A stretch of DNA of 64,000 nucleotides, from positions 124,001 to 188,000 of the forward strand of contig JAJNQB010000013.1 in the NCBI GenBank assembly GCA_021155045.1, written 5' to 3'. Position numbers and translations under genes: made by a program. Every line of letters starts with the position of its first letter. The stretch's first letter is position 1. Source of the stretch: Arcticibacter sp. Its GTDB lineage: Bacteria; Bacteroidota; Bacteroidia; 2-12-FULL-35-15. The notes under the pieces were generated by a model. That model worked only from the letters and a program-made list of their open reading frames with translations. It had not been told where the DNA came from and made no database searches. Below, piece after piece: positions 1-10,500 of this stretch.

Positions 1-1500
1 TTTATATATAAAGATAACAATGGTGGTGATATTTATTATAGCAACTTAGAAGGAGATAGATGGAATTATCCGATAGCACTCAATTCAAATATTAACAGTA
101 AAAATTGGGAAACACATGCTACCATGACTACCGATGGCAATACCCTTTATTTTGTGAGTGATAAAAAAGAAGGAAGCTATGGAGGGCGAGATATTTGGCG
201 TTGCGTTAAATTACCAAACGGTCAATGGAGTTTGCCTTTAAACTTAGGACCAACAATAAATACTCCTTATGATGAAGAGTCTCCATTCATTCATCCTGAC
301 GGTGTAACTATGTTTTTTAGCTCTAAAGGACATAAAAACATGGGAGGATTTGATATTTTTAAAACAGTAAAAGATGATGAAGGAAAGTGGGGGACACCTG
401 AAAATTTGAAAGCACCAATCAATACTCCTGACGATGATATTTTTTATGTTCAATCTGCTGATGGAAAAAGAGGTTATTTTTCTTCCGTAAGAAAAGGTGG
501 TTTTGGAGAAAAAGATATTTACATGATTAATTTTGAAACATCTCAAGCCGAACCTTTAACTTTATTAAAAGGGTATTTAACTTTTGATGGAAGCAAAGAT
601 AAAATACCTGCCGATGTACATATTTCGGCTACTGATATTGAATCTGGTTTAGTTGTTCAAGATGTAAAGCCAAACAGCATAACAGGAAAATATATTTTAA
701 TATTAACACCTGGCAATGAAGGAAGAACCTATGCCATAAGTTATGAAGCAGAAGGCTATCAGCCTATAACTGAAACAATTGTTATTCCTGCTAACTCATC
801 GTATCAAGAGATTGAATTAGAGTTATTACTAAAAGCGATAAATTTTGAAAGTAAAACATTGGGTACCATCTCTCTTGCAGGAACAGTAAAAAATGAAAAA
901 GGAGATCATATTCCAGGAGCACAAATAATTATTAAAGACAACGTTACTGGAAAATTATTAGAAACCTATTTTACCTCATCAGACTCAGGCTCTTACTATT
1001 TTGTTTTAAATAGAGGACAAAACTATAATTTATCTTTTGAAGCCAAAGGATATTTGTTTCAATCAGAAAATGTAAATGTTCCTAAACAACCAACATATTC
1101 AGCTCTTGAAAAAAACATTGTATTAGAAAGAGTGAAAGTTGGTTCCAAAATTACATTGAACAATATTTTCTTTGATTCAAACAAGGCAACCTTACGTAAA
1201 GAATCAACTATTGAAATAGAAAAACTTGCCACATTAATGAAAGATTATCCGGAATTAAAAATTGAAGTAGGAGGGCATACAGATAGTCAAGGGAATGACG
1301 CTGCCAATTTAAAATTATCACAATTGCGTTCTCAATCGGTTGTAAATGCATTAATAAAAGTAGGTGTGGATACTAAGAGATTAGTTGCTAAGGGCTATGG
1401 GGAAACTGCTCCTGTTGCACCAAATACATTACCAAATGGAAAGCCTGATTTAGTTGGAATGCAAAAAAACAGAAGGGTGGAATTAAAAATATTAGAATAA
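1..1500 (+). CDS. PorE-like outer-membrane protein: PD40 propeller, carboxypeptidase-regulatory-like domain, OmpA C-terminus (5' truncated)
   Basis: The frame is open from base 1, so the start and N-terminus lie outside the window; the first internal Met at 124 is not the start. The visible part holds PD40/TolB-type propeller blades (DGNTLYFVSD, then HPDGVTMFFSSKG), a middle region with two carboxypeptidase-regulatory-like beta domains, and a C-terminal OmpA peptidoglycan-binding domain (from about base 1140, with NIFFDSNKATLR, GGHTDSQGND and QKNRRVEL). This domain order matches PorE, the T9SS protein that joins the outer-membrane ring to peptidoglycan and which also has an N-terminal TPR that would lie upstream here. 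Such OmpA/PD40 proteins occur in several copies per genome, so PorE itself is not proven. Confidence 0.85.
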   Translation, partial: FIYKDNNGGDIYYSNLEGDRWNYPIALNSNINSKNWETHATMTTDGNTLYFVSDKKEGSYGGRDIWRCVKLPNGQWSLPLNLGPTINTPYDEESPFIHPDGVTMFFSSKGHKNMGGFDIFKTVKDDEGKWGTPENLKAPINTPDDDIFYVQSADGKRGYFSSVRKGGFGEKDIYMINFETSQAEPLTLLKGYLTFDGSKDKIPADVHISATDIESGLVVQDVKPNSITGKYILILTPGNEGRTYAISYEAEGYQPITETIVIPANSSYQEIELELLLKAINFESKTLGTISLAGTVKNEKGDHIPGAQIIIKDNVTGKLLETYFTSSDSGSYYFVLNRGQNYNLSFEAKGYLFQSENVNVPKQPTYSALEKNIVLERVKVGSKITLNNIFFDSNKATLRKESTIEIEKLATLMKDYPELKIEVGGHTDSQGNDAANLKLSQLRSQSVVNALIKVGVDTKRLVAKGYGETAPVAPNTLPNGKPDLVGMQKNRRVELKILE

Positions 1501-1517
1501 TCTATTATCGCTTGCTG

Positions 1518-1538
1518 GCGCGAGTTTTCAACTCGTGC
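1518..1538. repeat. REP-like palindrome in a convergent gap
   Basis: Arms of 9 bases (gcgcgagtt and aactcgtgc, one G-T pair) flank a 3-base loop. It lies between the ends of two convergent genes. This GC-rich word stands out from the AT-rich gap and resembles dispersed palindromes seen in many Bacteroidota genomes. It could fold in RNA from either strand, but no T-run follows it, so it is not a clear terminator. Confidence 0.5.
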
Positions 1539-1605
1539 CCTTTATTTTTTGGGAGAGCACGTATTTAAAATTAAAACGAATGATATGAATATAGTTTTTT
1601 TCATT

Positions 1606-2868
1606 TTATTTTCTTTTATCAAAAAACATAGCCACTCCCAAACAAGCTATAAAAAACAACAGCAATTTAATTGCATAAGGTAATACCGTTAAAATACTTC
1701 CTTGATTTAAGAATAGTTTGTGAAAAGCATTTAAGCTCCAATACAAAGGAGAAAATTCAGATAATGTTCTAATGGCTTCGGGCATTACATATACTGGAAC
1801 CCAAATACCTCCTAATGCTGCAAGTATAATAACACTTACTGCACCAAATGTAGATGATTGTTGATGTGTTTTAAAAATGCTACCAACCATTACACCATAA
1901 CCTGTTGCAGCTAAACCTGTACAAATAATGATGATTGCTATTGCTAATAGGTTTGTTCCAATAACTAATTTTGGCAAGCCTAAATGTGGTAACAAATAAA
2001 TTCCAACCATTAGCATTAGTATAGATTGAATAATGGTGATAAATAAATAAGCTGTGATTTTACCTGATAGCACCGTAAAAAAAGAACCAGGCATTGTGCG
2101 TATTCTTAAAAAACTTCCTTCGTCTCTTTCTTTTATAATACTTCCCGCCATTGAAATAACAATAAAAAATATTCCAAAAATAGTCCATGCTGGTACATTA
2201 TGCTGAACAGAGTTTAACAATAATGCTTCTTTGGGAGTTTCAATGGTGGCTATTTCATTGAAGCTAACAAACTCATCCAGTTTTTCAGTTGTATCAATTT
2301 GTTTTTCATTTCCTTGGTTTAATTCCTTGCTAAAAATAGAAAGTAATGTTTGTGTTTCAATTTTTGATGTGGATTGCTTTAGAGAATTTAGAATACTTAT
2401 TTTAAATGATTGTTTTGTATCGGGCGCAAATAAAATGCTTAAGTTTAATGGAGCAGTATTCGTGTTCTTATTATCCGATAAGCCAATATCAGTAAGCTTT
2501 TTGCTTACAAAACTATTTACATTGTTATTAAGTGTTTCGGTTGCATCGTTTGGAATAATAATTCCTACTTCAAACTCTCCCGCTTTTATTTTTTGTTTTA
2601 CGTCATCATCATTAATTTTTTGATTGTTAATTTCAAAAATTTTAGAATCAATCAGTCCTTGTTCAATTGATTTGCCAAGCGTTCCTGTATCTTTATTAAC
2701 AAGCAATAAAGGGATTTTTAATTCTTGATAATCTTTGAAAGGAGCATCTTGTATCAATGCCATTATAGTAATCATAGCCATTGGCATTAAAAACATAATA
2801 GCTAATCCACCTCTGTCGCGAAGAAGAATAAGAAGTTCTTTTTTTATGGTGGCAAATAAACGAAGCAT
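1606..2868 (-). CDS. ABC-2 type transporter permease
   Basis: A 420-residue membrane protein. One N-terminal transmembrane helix (residues about 20-40) is followed by a large soluble domain of about 190 residues, then five or six helices from about residue 225 to 415. This is the layout of ABC-2 permeases of the YhgE/NodJ/DrrB kind that export drugs, lipids or polymers. The ATPase gene lies immediately upstream on the same strand with a 2-base gap, so the two almost certainly form one exporter. The substrate cannot be told from sequence. Confidence 0.85.
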   Translation of the reverse strand: MLRLFATIKKELLILLRDRGGLAIMFLMPMAMITIMALIQDAPFKDYQELKIPLLLVNKDTGTLGKSIEQGLIDSKIFEINNQKINDDDVKQKIKAGEFEVGIIIPNDATETLNNNVNSFVSKKLTDIGLSDNKNTNTAPLNLSILFAPDTKQSFKISILNSLKQSTSKIETQTLLSIFSKELNQGNEKQIDTTEKLDEFVSFNEIATIETPKEALLLNSVQHNVPAWTIFGIFFIVISMAGSIIKERDEGSFLRIRTMPGSFFTVLSGKITAYLFITIIQSILMLMVGIYLLPHLGLPKLVIGTNLLAIAIIIICTGLAATGYGVMVGSIFKTHQQSSTFGAVSVIILAALGGIWVPVYVMPEAIRTLSEFSPLYWSLNAFHKLFLNQGSILTVLPYAIKLLLFFIACLGVAMFFDKRK

Positions 2869-2870
2869 AT

Positions 2871-3614
2871 TTAATCTCTTACTCGTTTACCTGTTAATTT
2901 CAAAAATAATTGCTCCAGATTTTCAGTAGCATGCTGTTTCACCAGCTCTTTGGGTTTTCCTTCTGCAATAATTTTTCCTGCATCAATGATGGCAATATCA
3001 GAGCATAGATTTTCTGCTTCTTCCATTAAGTGAGATGTATAAATAATGGTCATTCCTTCTTTATTTAATTTATGTAAATGCTCTGTAATCACGTTTCTTG
3101 ATTGAACATCCACACCAACAGTAGGTTCATCTAAAAATAAAATTTTAGGTTGATGCATAATTCCTGCAATAAGATTGATTCTTCGTTTCATCCCTCCCGA
3201 AAATGTTTCTATTCTTTTTTTTGCAACAGCTTCTAATCCAAATATATTAAGGTTGTATTCTATTTTTTGTTTTAAATCAGCACTTTTTAAACCATACATA
3301 TTTCCAATGTAGTGCAGGTTTTCATAAGCAGTAAGAGTGGGGTAGAGTGCAATTTCTTGAGGTACAACACCAATAATTTTTTTTATCTCTTGTAGGTTTG
3401 AATCAATATTAAAACCGCTAATAGTAATCCTTCCACTGCTAGGTTTTATTAATCCACAAAGCACGCTGATGGTTGTAGTTTTTCCTGCTCCATTAGGTCC
3501 TAGTAATCCAAAAATAGAACCTTTGTTTATTGTAAATGAAATGTCATTTACTGCTGGAGCTGTAGCATTTTTATATATTTTGATTAGATTTTTAATCTCA
3601 ACGATTGCGGACAT
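2871..3614 (-). CDS. ABC transporter ATP-binding protein
   Basis: A 247-residue nucleotide-binding subunit with Walker A GPNGAGKTT (about residue 40), a Q-loop, the signature FSGGMKRR (about 140), Walker B ILFLDEPTVGVD (about 160) and an H-loop (YTSHLMEE). The TVGVD and MEE words are typical of DrrA/CcmA-like exporters that work with ABC-2 permeases. It is transcribed just ahead of the permease at 1606-2868 with 2 bases between them. The pseudouridine synthase gene ends 48 bases upstream on the same strand and may share the transcript. Confidence 0.9.
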   Translation of the reverse strand: MSAIVEIKNLIKIYKNATAPAVNDISFTINKGSIFGLLGPNGAGKTTTISVLCGLIKPSSGRITISGFNIDSNLQEIKKIIGVVPQEIALYPTLTAYENLHYIGNMYGLKSADLKQKIEYNLNIFGLEAVAKKRIETFSGGMKRRINLIAGIMHQPKILFLDEPTVGVDVQSRNVITEHLHKLNKEGMTIIYTSHLMEEAENLCSDIAIIDAGKIIAEGKPKELVKQHATENLEQLFLKLTGKRVRD

Positions 3615-3662
3615 TTATTGTTTTTTTTTGTTTAAAGCACTAAAGTACGAAAATGACAAAAA

Positions 3663-4205
3663 TCAAGGCGTAGTATTGTTGTTATTTATTAGTTTAAATA
3701 ATTGCTTATTTTCTTCCTCTGTTAAATAGCGCCATTCACCTGTTTTTAAAGTTCCTAAAGAAATATGCATTATTCGTATGCGTATTAATTTTATTACTTG
3801 ATAATGGAACACATTGCACATTTTTCTAATTTGCCTGTTTAATCCCTGTTTTAAAATAATTCTAAAAACACGTTTAGTGCCTTTTACCGCTTTTATTGTA
3901 CAAGGTTTTGTAATTTCTGTTCCAATGTTTACGCCAGTAGCCATATCTTTTAAAAACTGATTTCTAAGCGGGAGATTTAATGTTACCTCATATTCTTTTT
4001 CGTGTTCAAAATCAGGGTGAATGATTTTATTAATTATTACACCATCATTCGTCAATAGAATCAGTCCTTCCGAATCTTTATCCAACCTGCCAATTGGTAG
4101 TATTTTTTCAGGAAAATTAATTGCATCAATAATATTGTCTTCAATTTTTTCGGTAGTACAAACCACTCCTACAGGTTTATTATATGCAATGATAATTTTA
4201 TTCAT
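3663..4205 (-). CDS. RsuA-family rRNA pseudouridine synthase (RluE/RluF-like), no S4 domain
   Basis: A 180-residue enzyme that starts directly with the catalytic domain (YNKPVGVV), so it lacks the N-terminal S4 RNA-binding domain found in RsuA, RluB and RluF. The catalytic Asp sits in GRLDKDSEGL (about residue 60); the later conserved block GLNRQIRKMC (about 130) is also present. Lack of S4 resembles RluE, but the KMC wording is closer to RluF; the target uridine cannot be decided. Its start is back to back with the B12-riboswitch promoter, and the ABC ATPase follows 48 bases downstream. Confidence 0.85.
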   Translation of the reverse strand: MNKIIIAYNKPVGVVCTTEKIEDNIIDAINFPEKILPIGRLDKDSEGLILLTNDGVIINKIIHPDFEHEKEYEVTLNLPLRNQFLKDMATGVNIGTEITKPCTIKAVKGTKRVFRIILKQGLNRQIRKMCNVFHYQVIKLIRIRIMHISLGTLKTGEWRYLTEEENKQLFKLINNNNTTP

Positions 4206-4206
4206 A

Positions 4207-4232
4207 TTGTAAAAGTAAAATTAATATATTTG
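4207..4232 (+). promoter_or_regulatory. Candidate promoter for the cobalamin-riboswitch transcript
   Basis: TATATTTG at 4225-4232 is an exact match to the Bacteroidota -7 element TAnnTTTG. A TTG lies at 4207-4209, 15 bases upstream, a little closer than the usual 17-23. The element is about 15 bases ahead of the riboswitch body. Confidence 0.5.
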
Positions 4233-4244
4233 CCTCGCTTTAGG

Positions 4245-4440
4245 TTTCCATTTTTCGGAATTAAAAGGGAATCAGGTGTAAATCCTGAACATTTCCCGAT
4301 GCTGTAAGTTCTAAATAGGTTTTAACTATCGTTGCCACTGTCTTTATATATGATGGGAAGGCGTTTAAAACCGGAACAAGTCAGAAGACCTGCCAATAGC
4401 AACAGAATTCAATGCTTTCGGGTAAAGAGCTAAGAATGGA
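4245..4440 (+). promoter_or_regulatory. Cobalamin (B12) riboswitch
   Basis: The leader contains the landmarks of the B12 element in order: gggaatcaggtgtaaatcc (4268-4285), cccgatgctgtaagt (4295-4309), gccactg (4334-4340), gatgggaaggcg (4352-4363) and aagtcagaagacctgcc (4378-4394). These match the conserved core and the GCCACTG box of the class. The rest of the 309-base gap (to 4514) has no gene. B12 elements normally repress expression of downstream uptake genes when cobalamin is bound; here the next gene is a TonB-dependent receptor. The outer boundaries are approximate. Confidence 0.93.
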
Positions 4441-4514
4441 ACATTGATTTTCTGCAGAAATCTTTATTCATTCCCTTTTTACTCCTTTTTATTAATCATT
4501 AAAAAAAACAAAAA

Positions 4515-6716
4515 ATGAAAAAGGAGAAATTTTTTATTTCAACATTGGCAATGCTAACATTGTCGCAAATTACTATTGCACAAGACACTACAAGTGTGTT
4601 GCAATTAAAGGAAGTAGTAACTACGGCTACTCGTTCCGAAAAAAATCCAAATGATGTGGGTAGAAGTATAACCATTATTACCGCAGAAGAAATTAAAAAT
4701 TCTGGGTATAATTCTTTATCCGAAATTTTAACCAAGCAAGAAGGCATTTATTCTGTTGGAGCAGGTCAAAACCCCGGCATGACAAGCAGTGTATTTACTC
4801 GTGGCGCAAATAGTAATCAAACATTGATATTAATTGATGGTGTAAGAATCACCGATCCTTCAGCAATTAATAATGCTATTGATTTAGCAGAGCTATCATT
4901 AATGAATATCGAAAAAATAGAAATAGTAAAAGGCTCTCACAGCACATTGTATGGCTCATCTGCTATCGGAGGAGTAATTAATATCATCACTAAAAAAGGC
5001 AAAAGTCCGGGTTTGGTTGTTGATGCATCAGCTGGTGTAGGAGCTTTTGGTGAAAATACTTCTGACATATATGAGAATGTTAATTTAAATTATATGTTAA
5101 AAAATGGAATTTATGTAGGTGCCGAAGTTTTAAATAGAAATGTAAATGGACTAAATGCAACATTAGACACAGTTACCAATACTTCTGTTTATAAACATAA
5201 CAATAAGCAAGACGGTTTTGATAAATTAGATTGGGTTGCAAAAGCTGGTTATAGAAAAGATAAAATAGATGTTTATGCATCATTTAAACAAACAAAACAG
5301 ATTACTGATATAGATAAATCAGCATATCGTGATGATGATAATTATACTATTGATTTTAAAAGAAGTTTGTTTAATTATGGAGCAACGTATAAAGTAAACG
5401 ACAAAATAAAATTGAATTATACTGGAGGTTTTTCAACCATGAAACGTATTGCTATTGACGATTCATCAAAAGTAAATACTGCTGGTGATTTTGACAAAAC
5501 ATACAACAAAGGAATTTATGAAGGAAAAATTTCAACCAATGAACTACAAGCAAATTATACTCGCAAAGATTTTGATTTTGTTTTAGGTGGTGGCTTGTAT
5601 AGTGAACAAATGGGAATAAACACAAGCTATTTATATTATAACTCTTGGGGATTTCCTCCCGATTATGTAGAACTAAAAAACTCTTTGGATTCTATAAATC
5701 CTAAATCAACTATTGCTAATGTTTTTTTGCATACGGCTATCACTGGAGCTTTGATTTCAGATAATCTTAGCTTTATTCAGCTTGCTGGAGGTTTTCGTAG
5801 TAATACACATTCTGTTTATGGAACAAATTTTACGTATGAAATAAATCCTTCTATTAAAATAGCAGAAGGCGGTTTGTTGTATGCAAATTATTCTACAGGT
5901 TTTAATGCCCCTTCATTGTATCAGTTGTACGACCCAACAAAGTATGTAACATGGGATTACAGTTATACAACAGGGTTAACAAGAGGAAACAAAAAATTAA
6001 ATCCCGAAAAATCCAAAACATTTGAAATAGGTTATAAGCAAGCTGTAAACAAAACTACTTTATCCGTAGCTTATTTTAATACAACAGTAGAAAACGTAAT
6101 TGAATATGTTTACTTGTGGGATAAAAACATTGGATTAGACACTTTAGGACAAAATTGGGGAAGAGATGATTACAGAGGCGATACCTATATCAATTTAGGA
6201 ACAATGTACACGCAAGGTATAGAGTTGAGCATTCATTCTAAATTAAACGATAAGTTTTCTGTTGCTGCTAATGTTGCGCTTGTAAATGGAAAAATAAAAT
6301 ACAATCCTAAAAATATTGATACTGCTCAAACGGTAGGAAACCACGTTCAAGTATATTCTAATGGTTCGTTTATAAATAAACAAGTAGAAACACTGGGGCT
6401 CACTCGTAGGTCGAACACAGGAAATATTTCGTTTATGTATATGCCAATAAAACAAGTTACTTTAAAAACAGATATACGCTATGTAGGACCAAGAGCTGAT
6501 GTTTATTACGAATCATCATTAGGACCGTACGGAGCATTGGCAACCGTTCCTGTTGAGCAATATACCTTGGTGGATTTTTCAGTAAATGCGAAAATTTACA
6601 AAGGTTTATCTGCTATGTTGCGATTCGAAAATATATTTGATAAAAAATATTATGAAATAAACGGATTTACAACTCGCGGAAGAGGAATTTACGCGAGTTT
6701 GCGATACACATTATAA
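4515..6716 (+). CDS. btuB: TonB-dependent outer-membrane receptor, BtuB-like vitamin B12 transporter
   Basis: A 733-residue protein with a signal peptide (residues 1-22, ending ITIAQ), a TonB-box-like stretch LKEVVTTATR (31-40), a plug domain (about 45-155, with IEIVKGSHSTLYGSSAIGG) and a beta-barrel ending in an aromatic strand (YASLRYTL). The plug word LIDGVRITDPS and the length fit the BtuB/FepA class. The cobalamin riboswitch directly upstream makes a corrinoid the likely substrate. The stop codon abuts the start of the DUF71 gene with no gap, so the two are co-expressed. The start follows an A-rich leader. Confidence 0.9.
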   Translation: MKKEKFFISTLAMLTLSQITIAQDTTSVLQLKEVVTTATRSEKNPNDVGRSITIITAEEIKNSGYNSLSEILTKQEGIYSVGAGQNPGMTSSVFTRGANSNQTLILIDGVRITDPSAINNAIDLAELSLMNIEKIEIVKGSHSTLYGSSAIGGVINIITKKGKSPGLVVDASAGVGAFGENTSDIYENVNLNYMLKNGIYVGAEVLNRNVNGLNATLDTVTNTSVYKHNNKQDGFDKLDWVAKAGYRKDKIDVYASFKQTKQITDIDKSAYRDDDNYTIDFKRSLFNYGATYKVNDKIKLNYTGGFSTMKRIAIDDSSKVNTAGDFDKTYNKGIYEGKISTNELQANYTRKDFDFVLGGGLYSEQMGINTSYLYYNSWGFPPDYVELKNSLDSINPKSTIANVFLHTAITGALISDNLSFIQLAGGFRSNTHSVYGTNFTYEINPSIKIAEGGLLYANYSTGFNAPSLYQLYDPTKYVTWDYSYTTGLTRGNKKLNPEKSKTFEIGYKQAVNKTTLSVAYFNTTVENVIEYVYLWDKNIGLDTLGQNWGRDDYRGDTYINLGTMYTQGIELSIHSKLNDKFSVAANVALVNGKIKYNPKNIDTAQTVGNHVQVYSNGSFINKQVETLGLTRRSNTGNISFMYMPIKQVTLKTDIRYVGPRADVYYESSLGPYGALATVPVEQYTLVDFSVNAKIYKGLSAMLRFENIFDKKYYEINGFTTRGRGIYASLRYTL

Positions 6717-7418
6717 ATGATTGAAAAAGAAAAATGTATTTTTTGCTGGAGCGGAGGCAAAGACTCTGCTCTGGCTTTATACAAAATTGTACAAGAAAAC
6801 AAATATGATATTGTTGCCTTGCTCACAACCATTAATGAAACATTTAACCGAGTGTCGATGCATGGCGTAAGAGTGGAATTGCTAGAACAACAAGCAAAAT
6901 CAATTGGTTTGCCATTAATTAAAATGTATGTGCGTGAGTCCACCAATGATGAATATGAGCGTATGATGGAAACACTTTTGCTGGAGCAAAAAAGCAAAGG
7001 AGTAACCAAAATTATTTTTGGAGATATTTTTTTAGAAGACTTAAGAGTTTACAGAGAAAATAATTTAGCAAAAGTCGGATTAACTGCTGTTTTTCCTTTA
7101 TGGAAACAAAATACCAAAGATTTAATTCATGAGTTTTTTGATTTAGGATTTAAAACAATTGTTTGTTGTGTAAACGATGAACATTTAAACGAAGAACAAG
7201 TAGGAGTGAAGCTGAACCAATCTTTTATAAATAAATTACCAACAAATGTTGATGTATGTGGCGAAAATGGAGAGTTTCATACTTTTTGTTACGAAGGACC
7301 GATATTTAATTTTTCAATAAAATTTAAAATAGGAGAGAAGCTTTATAAGCCAATAGAGCTAAACACAATTGATTCAAAAACAAAAGGTTTTTGGTTTTGT
7401 GATTTGATGTTACATTAG
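6717..7418 (+). CDS. DUF71/COG2102 ATP-pyrophosphatase, probable B12-salvage type
   Basis: A 233-residue adenine nucleotide alpha-hydrolase with the PP-loop CFWSGGKDSALAL (residues 8-20, seen as CWSGGKDSALAL) and the C-terminal block CGENGEFHTFCYEGPIF typical of the diphthine-ammonia ligase family. Bacteria lack diphthamide, and published comparative genomics assigned a bacterial DUF71 group to B12 salvage because its genes cluster with B12 transporters under B12 riboswitches. The position here, fused head to tail with btuB behind a riboswitch, fits that group exactly. The biochemical reaction is unknown; amidation or processing of a corrinoid side group is the family-based guess. Confidence 0.85.
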   Translation: MIEKEKCIFCWSGGKDSALALYKIVQENKYDIVALLTTINETFNRVSMHGVRVELLEQQAKSIGLPLIKMYVRESTNDEYERMMETLLLEQKSKGVTKIIFGDIFLEDLRVYRENNLAKVGLTAVFPLWKQNTKDLIHEFFDLGFKTIVCCVNDEHLNEEQVGVKLNQSFINKLPTNVDVCGENGEFHTFCYEGPIFNFSIKFKIGEKLYKPIELNTIDSKTKGFWFCDLMLH

Positions 7419-7518
7419 CTTAAGTGTTGTAAACTCGCCTTTAAAATTCAATCCGAAAAAAATTGGATGGACTCTAACAACTTCTATCAACTAATAAATT
7501 CAATTTTTAATCAGCCAA

Positions 7519-10500
7519 TTAATTAGAAAGTGTAATACGTAAACTTAAACCAGCATTTGTATTGGTCGTAGGGAAGGATGTAGAAATAACAGGTTTGTTA
7601 TAAATTCTATCATAAAAAACACGAATATTTATTCTATCATTAATAATATAATCAGCTGAAATTTTTAATGAAATAATATTTGTACCGCCTGTTGATTGAC
7701 TAACTTCTTCAACAATACGTCTCATAATATTTTCATTTTTACGGAAAGAAATATCTGCTTTTAAGTTCACATCGCTTTTTATTGGTTTGTTTCCAATTTT
7801 TAATTTACCAGCTCTTATATCCCTTAATCTATAACCTAAACCAGCAACTATTTCGCGCCCTTGAACTTCATTAACTGTTTTACTTGTTAAACCTAATGAG
7901 ATGTTTCTATCCTTTTTAAATTCAACATTCACAAGCAAACTGTTTTGTAGCACCATATCAAATTTAATTAGCGGACTCCATTGTTCAGATATAGTTGCTG
8001 TGTTTATTTGATATTGCGAAATATAATTAGGATTGTTTGCAATGCTAGATACTGTTTCTCTAACGGATGTAAAACCATCATTATCAGGGTCGGAGAATAA
8101 TAAATTGTTTGTGTAACCACCAATACTATACGATGAGCGGTAAGCATGACTCAGCGTAACCGATTTGAATAGTTTTTTCAGGCTTTCGAGTTTTGATAAT
8201 CCATCATAAGTTAGCCGCCAATTTGGAAGAGGGACTTGTTTAAGCGTATTTAGTTTTGATCTATTCGAGCCAGGGTTTTTTCCACTATATGCAGCTAAGA
8301 ATGCGGGTATTAAAACATCTTGGGCTTCTGCATTGTATCCTTTTGCAAATCCATTTATTGGAGTAGTGCCTCTTGAATCAGGATTTTCGCTTCCCAAACG
8401 TGCTGATATTTCTGCACGAGCATTTAAGAATTTTTGAAATATAGCATCTCCATTTGAGAAAGATGTTTTGTATGTTAAAACACTTACACTAAAGCTACCC
8501 GTTTCAACTGGAGATTGTTTTAAAAACTTTAAAGAATCTCTGTTCCAACGGAAAAATTCGCTAAAACTTTTTGCACTAGTTTTATTAGCTGTAAACTCAA
8601 TTTTTAAATCGGGTAGAGGCTCGGTATTTGCTCTTAGGTTTATATTTTCTGTGTATGTTCGCGTGTACATATTGTTGAGTGATTGCGTTTTTACAAACCA
8701 ATCGTTGGCAATACCTTTATCTCTAATATCTTTTTGGCTACCAAATAAAAAACCCGGTGTAGGACCATCAAAATGTTCGTCCATACCCATAATTTGAGAA
8801 TTGCCTTTGTAGCCGGGAAGCAACGTTCCTTCAGTAGTAGAGTAGGTTACATTAATATTTTTTACGCTCATCACTACTCTTGCAATGTATTCTAAAATTT
8901 CATATTGATTATCTTTTTTCTTAGTGCTATCAGCCGGATTTTTATTGCTTCCATTTTGTATCGCATTTGCATTTTTTCCAGTGGAAGAGCTGTTTCCTTT
9001 TTTCTGATTTTTTTGATTTATCTTTTTGAAGTAAGGAATTTTATTGTAGAAAGTTGTCATGTTTGCCTGTCCTGTCCATTGAATATTTCTTGAGTTTTGA
9101 ATTGTATTTCCTAAAGTATCTTGTGTTGGAATTAATTCTCCATTTGCATCATGTTTAACAGCACCAAATATTGGTGAGCGTGTCCAACTGTACGTTGAGC
9201 CGTATCTAACGGAAGCGGTTGTAAAATCAAATAGAGGAATTTTATTGATTGGGATATTGTAATTCAGATTTGTGTTATGACTATAGTTTGTAGTTTTTAT
9301 TCTATCTAAAATTTCGTCTCTTAATGTGTCTCTTGATTCTTTTGTATTGTCTCCATTAGATTCTAAAATCCTTTCTTGATTGATTGCATTGAAATCCAGT
9401 TTTAATGCTTTTGTAATATCATATTTAACATCATAATTACGATTCATCACAAATCGTTTGTTAAAGGTGGGTTGAATAATAACACCTTCTCCCGTAATGT
9501 TTCTATTTTTTTGTGAGCTAAAATCACGCTGAACATCTGTTGCAAAGCCTAATTTATTTGGGAATAGATAAAAATTAGTTTCTCTAACCAAGGTCATGTA
9601 TTTCGATTTCATAAACTTGTTGGTAGTTTTAGCAAATGGTTTTATATTTTTGGGCTGAGGACTAAAATTATACATCAACCCTCCTCGTTGATTTATTTGT
9701 GAGTTATATTCAATATTTATATTTCGCTTAAACACTTTGTTATAAGCATAAGATGCTGACCAATTTTCTATATCATAAATATGACTTTTCTTGGAATTTT
9801 TCCCTTTGTCTTTTTTTACATTGCTAAAATTTATACTATTTCGTTTGGTATAATCTTGCGTAATTTTTTTAATTTCTTTTCTATCGGCTTCTGGTATAGA
9901 TTTATCTTTTAATACATTTGTTAATTCAATGTCGGGGTCAAGTGGGTTGAACTGTGGTGTTATAAATGTTTCTGAATAATCAACATACATTGGAACGTGA
10001 ATATTTAATTGTTCTGGAATAAATTTACCTAGTTCTAAATTTGAACTCATGTTATATTGAATCATTCGTTCTCGTTTACGTTCACTTACTTTATTTTCGA
10101 TAGAACCAAAACCTGGAGTGTACATATTTCCTGACAATGATAGTGTTCCCAAATCGGCTAATTTAGCTGTAACACGTGCATTTGCAGCCCAGCCGCCTTC
10201 TTCATCAAAGTCTGTTAATCTTAATTCATTTACCCAAACAGCACCGCATTTTGGTAAGCCATCATCATTATCTGCAGCACTTCCATGTTTAGGATTTCTA
10301 ATACCAATCATTATGGTTTTAATTGCACTAAGGTTTGGATTTCCTTTTACGGTAATTATTTTTCCATCAACAGTAATGCTAAATTCACTTGTTAAAGTGG
10401 TAGCACCGCTATATATGGCTGTATTTCTTTGCTGTTTAGCAGCTTGTAATTTTGCAAACTCAATAATCATTTCATTTGCTTCGGGCCAAACTCTGTATCT

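Noticed and set aside
7419..7518. Terminator between the DUF71 gene and sprA
   Set aside because: Only a 4-6 bp weak stem near 7450-7470 without a clear T-run on either strand.
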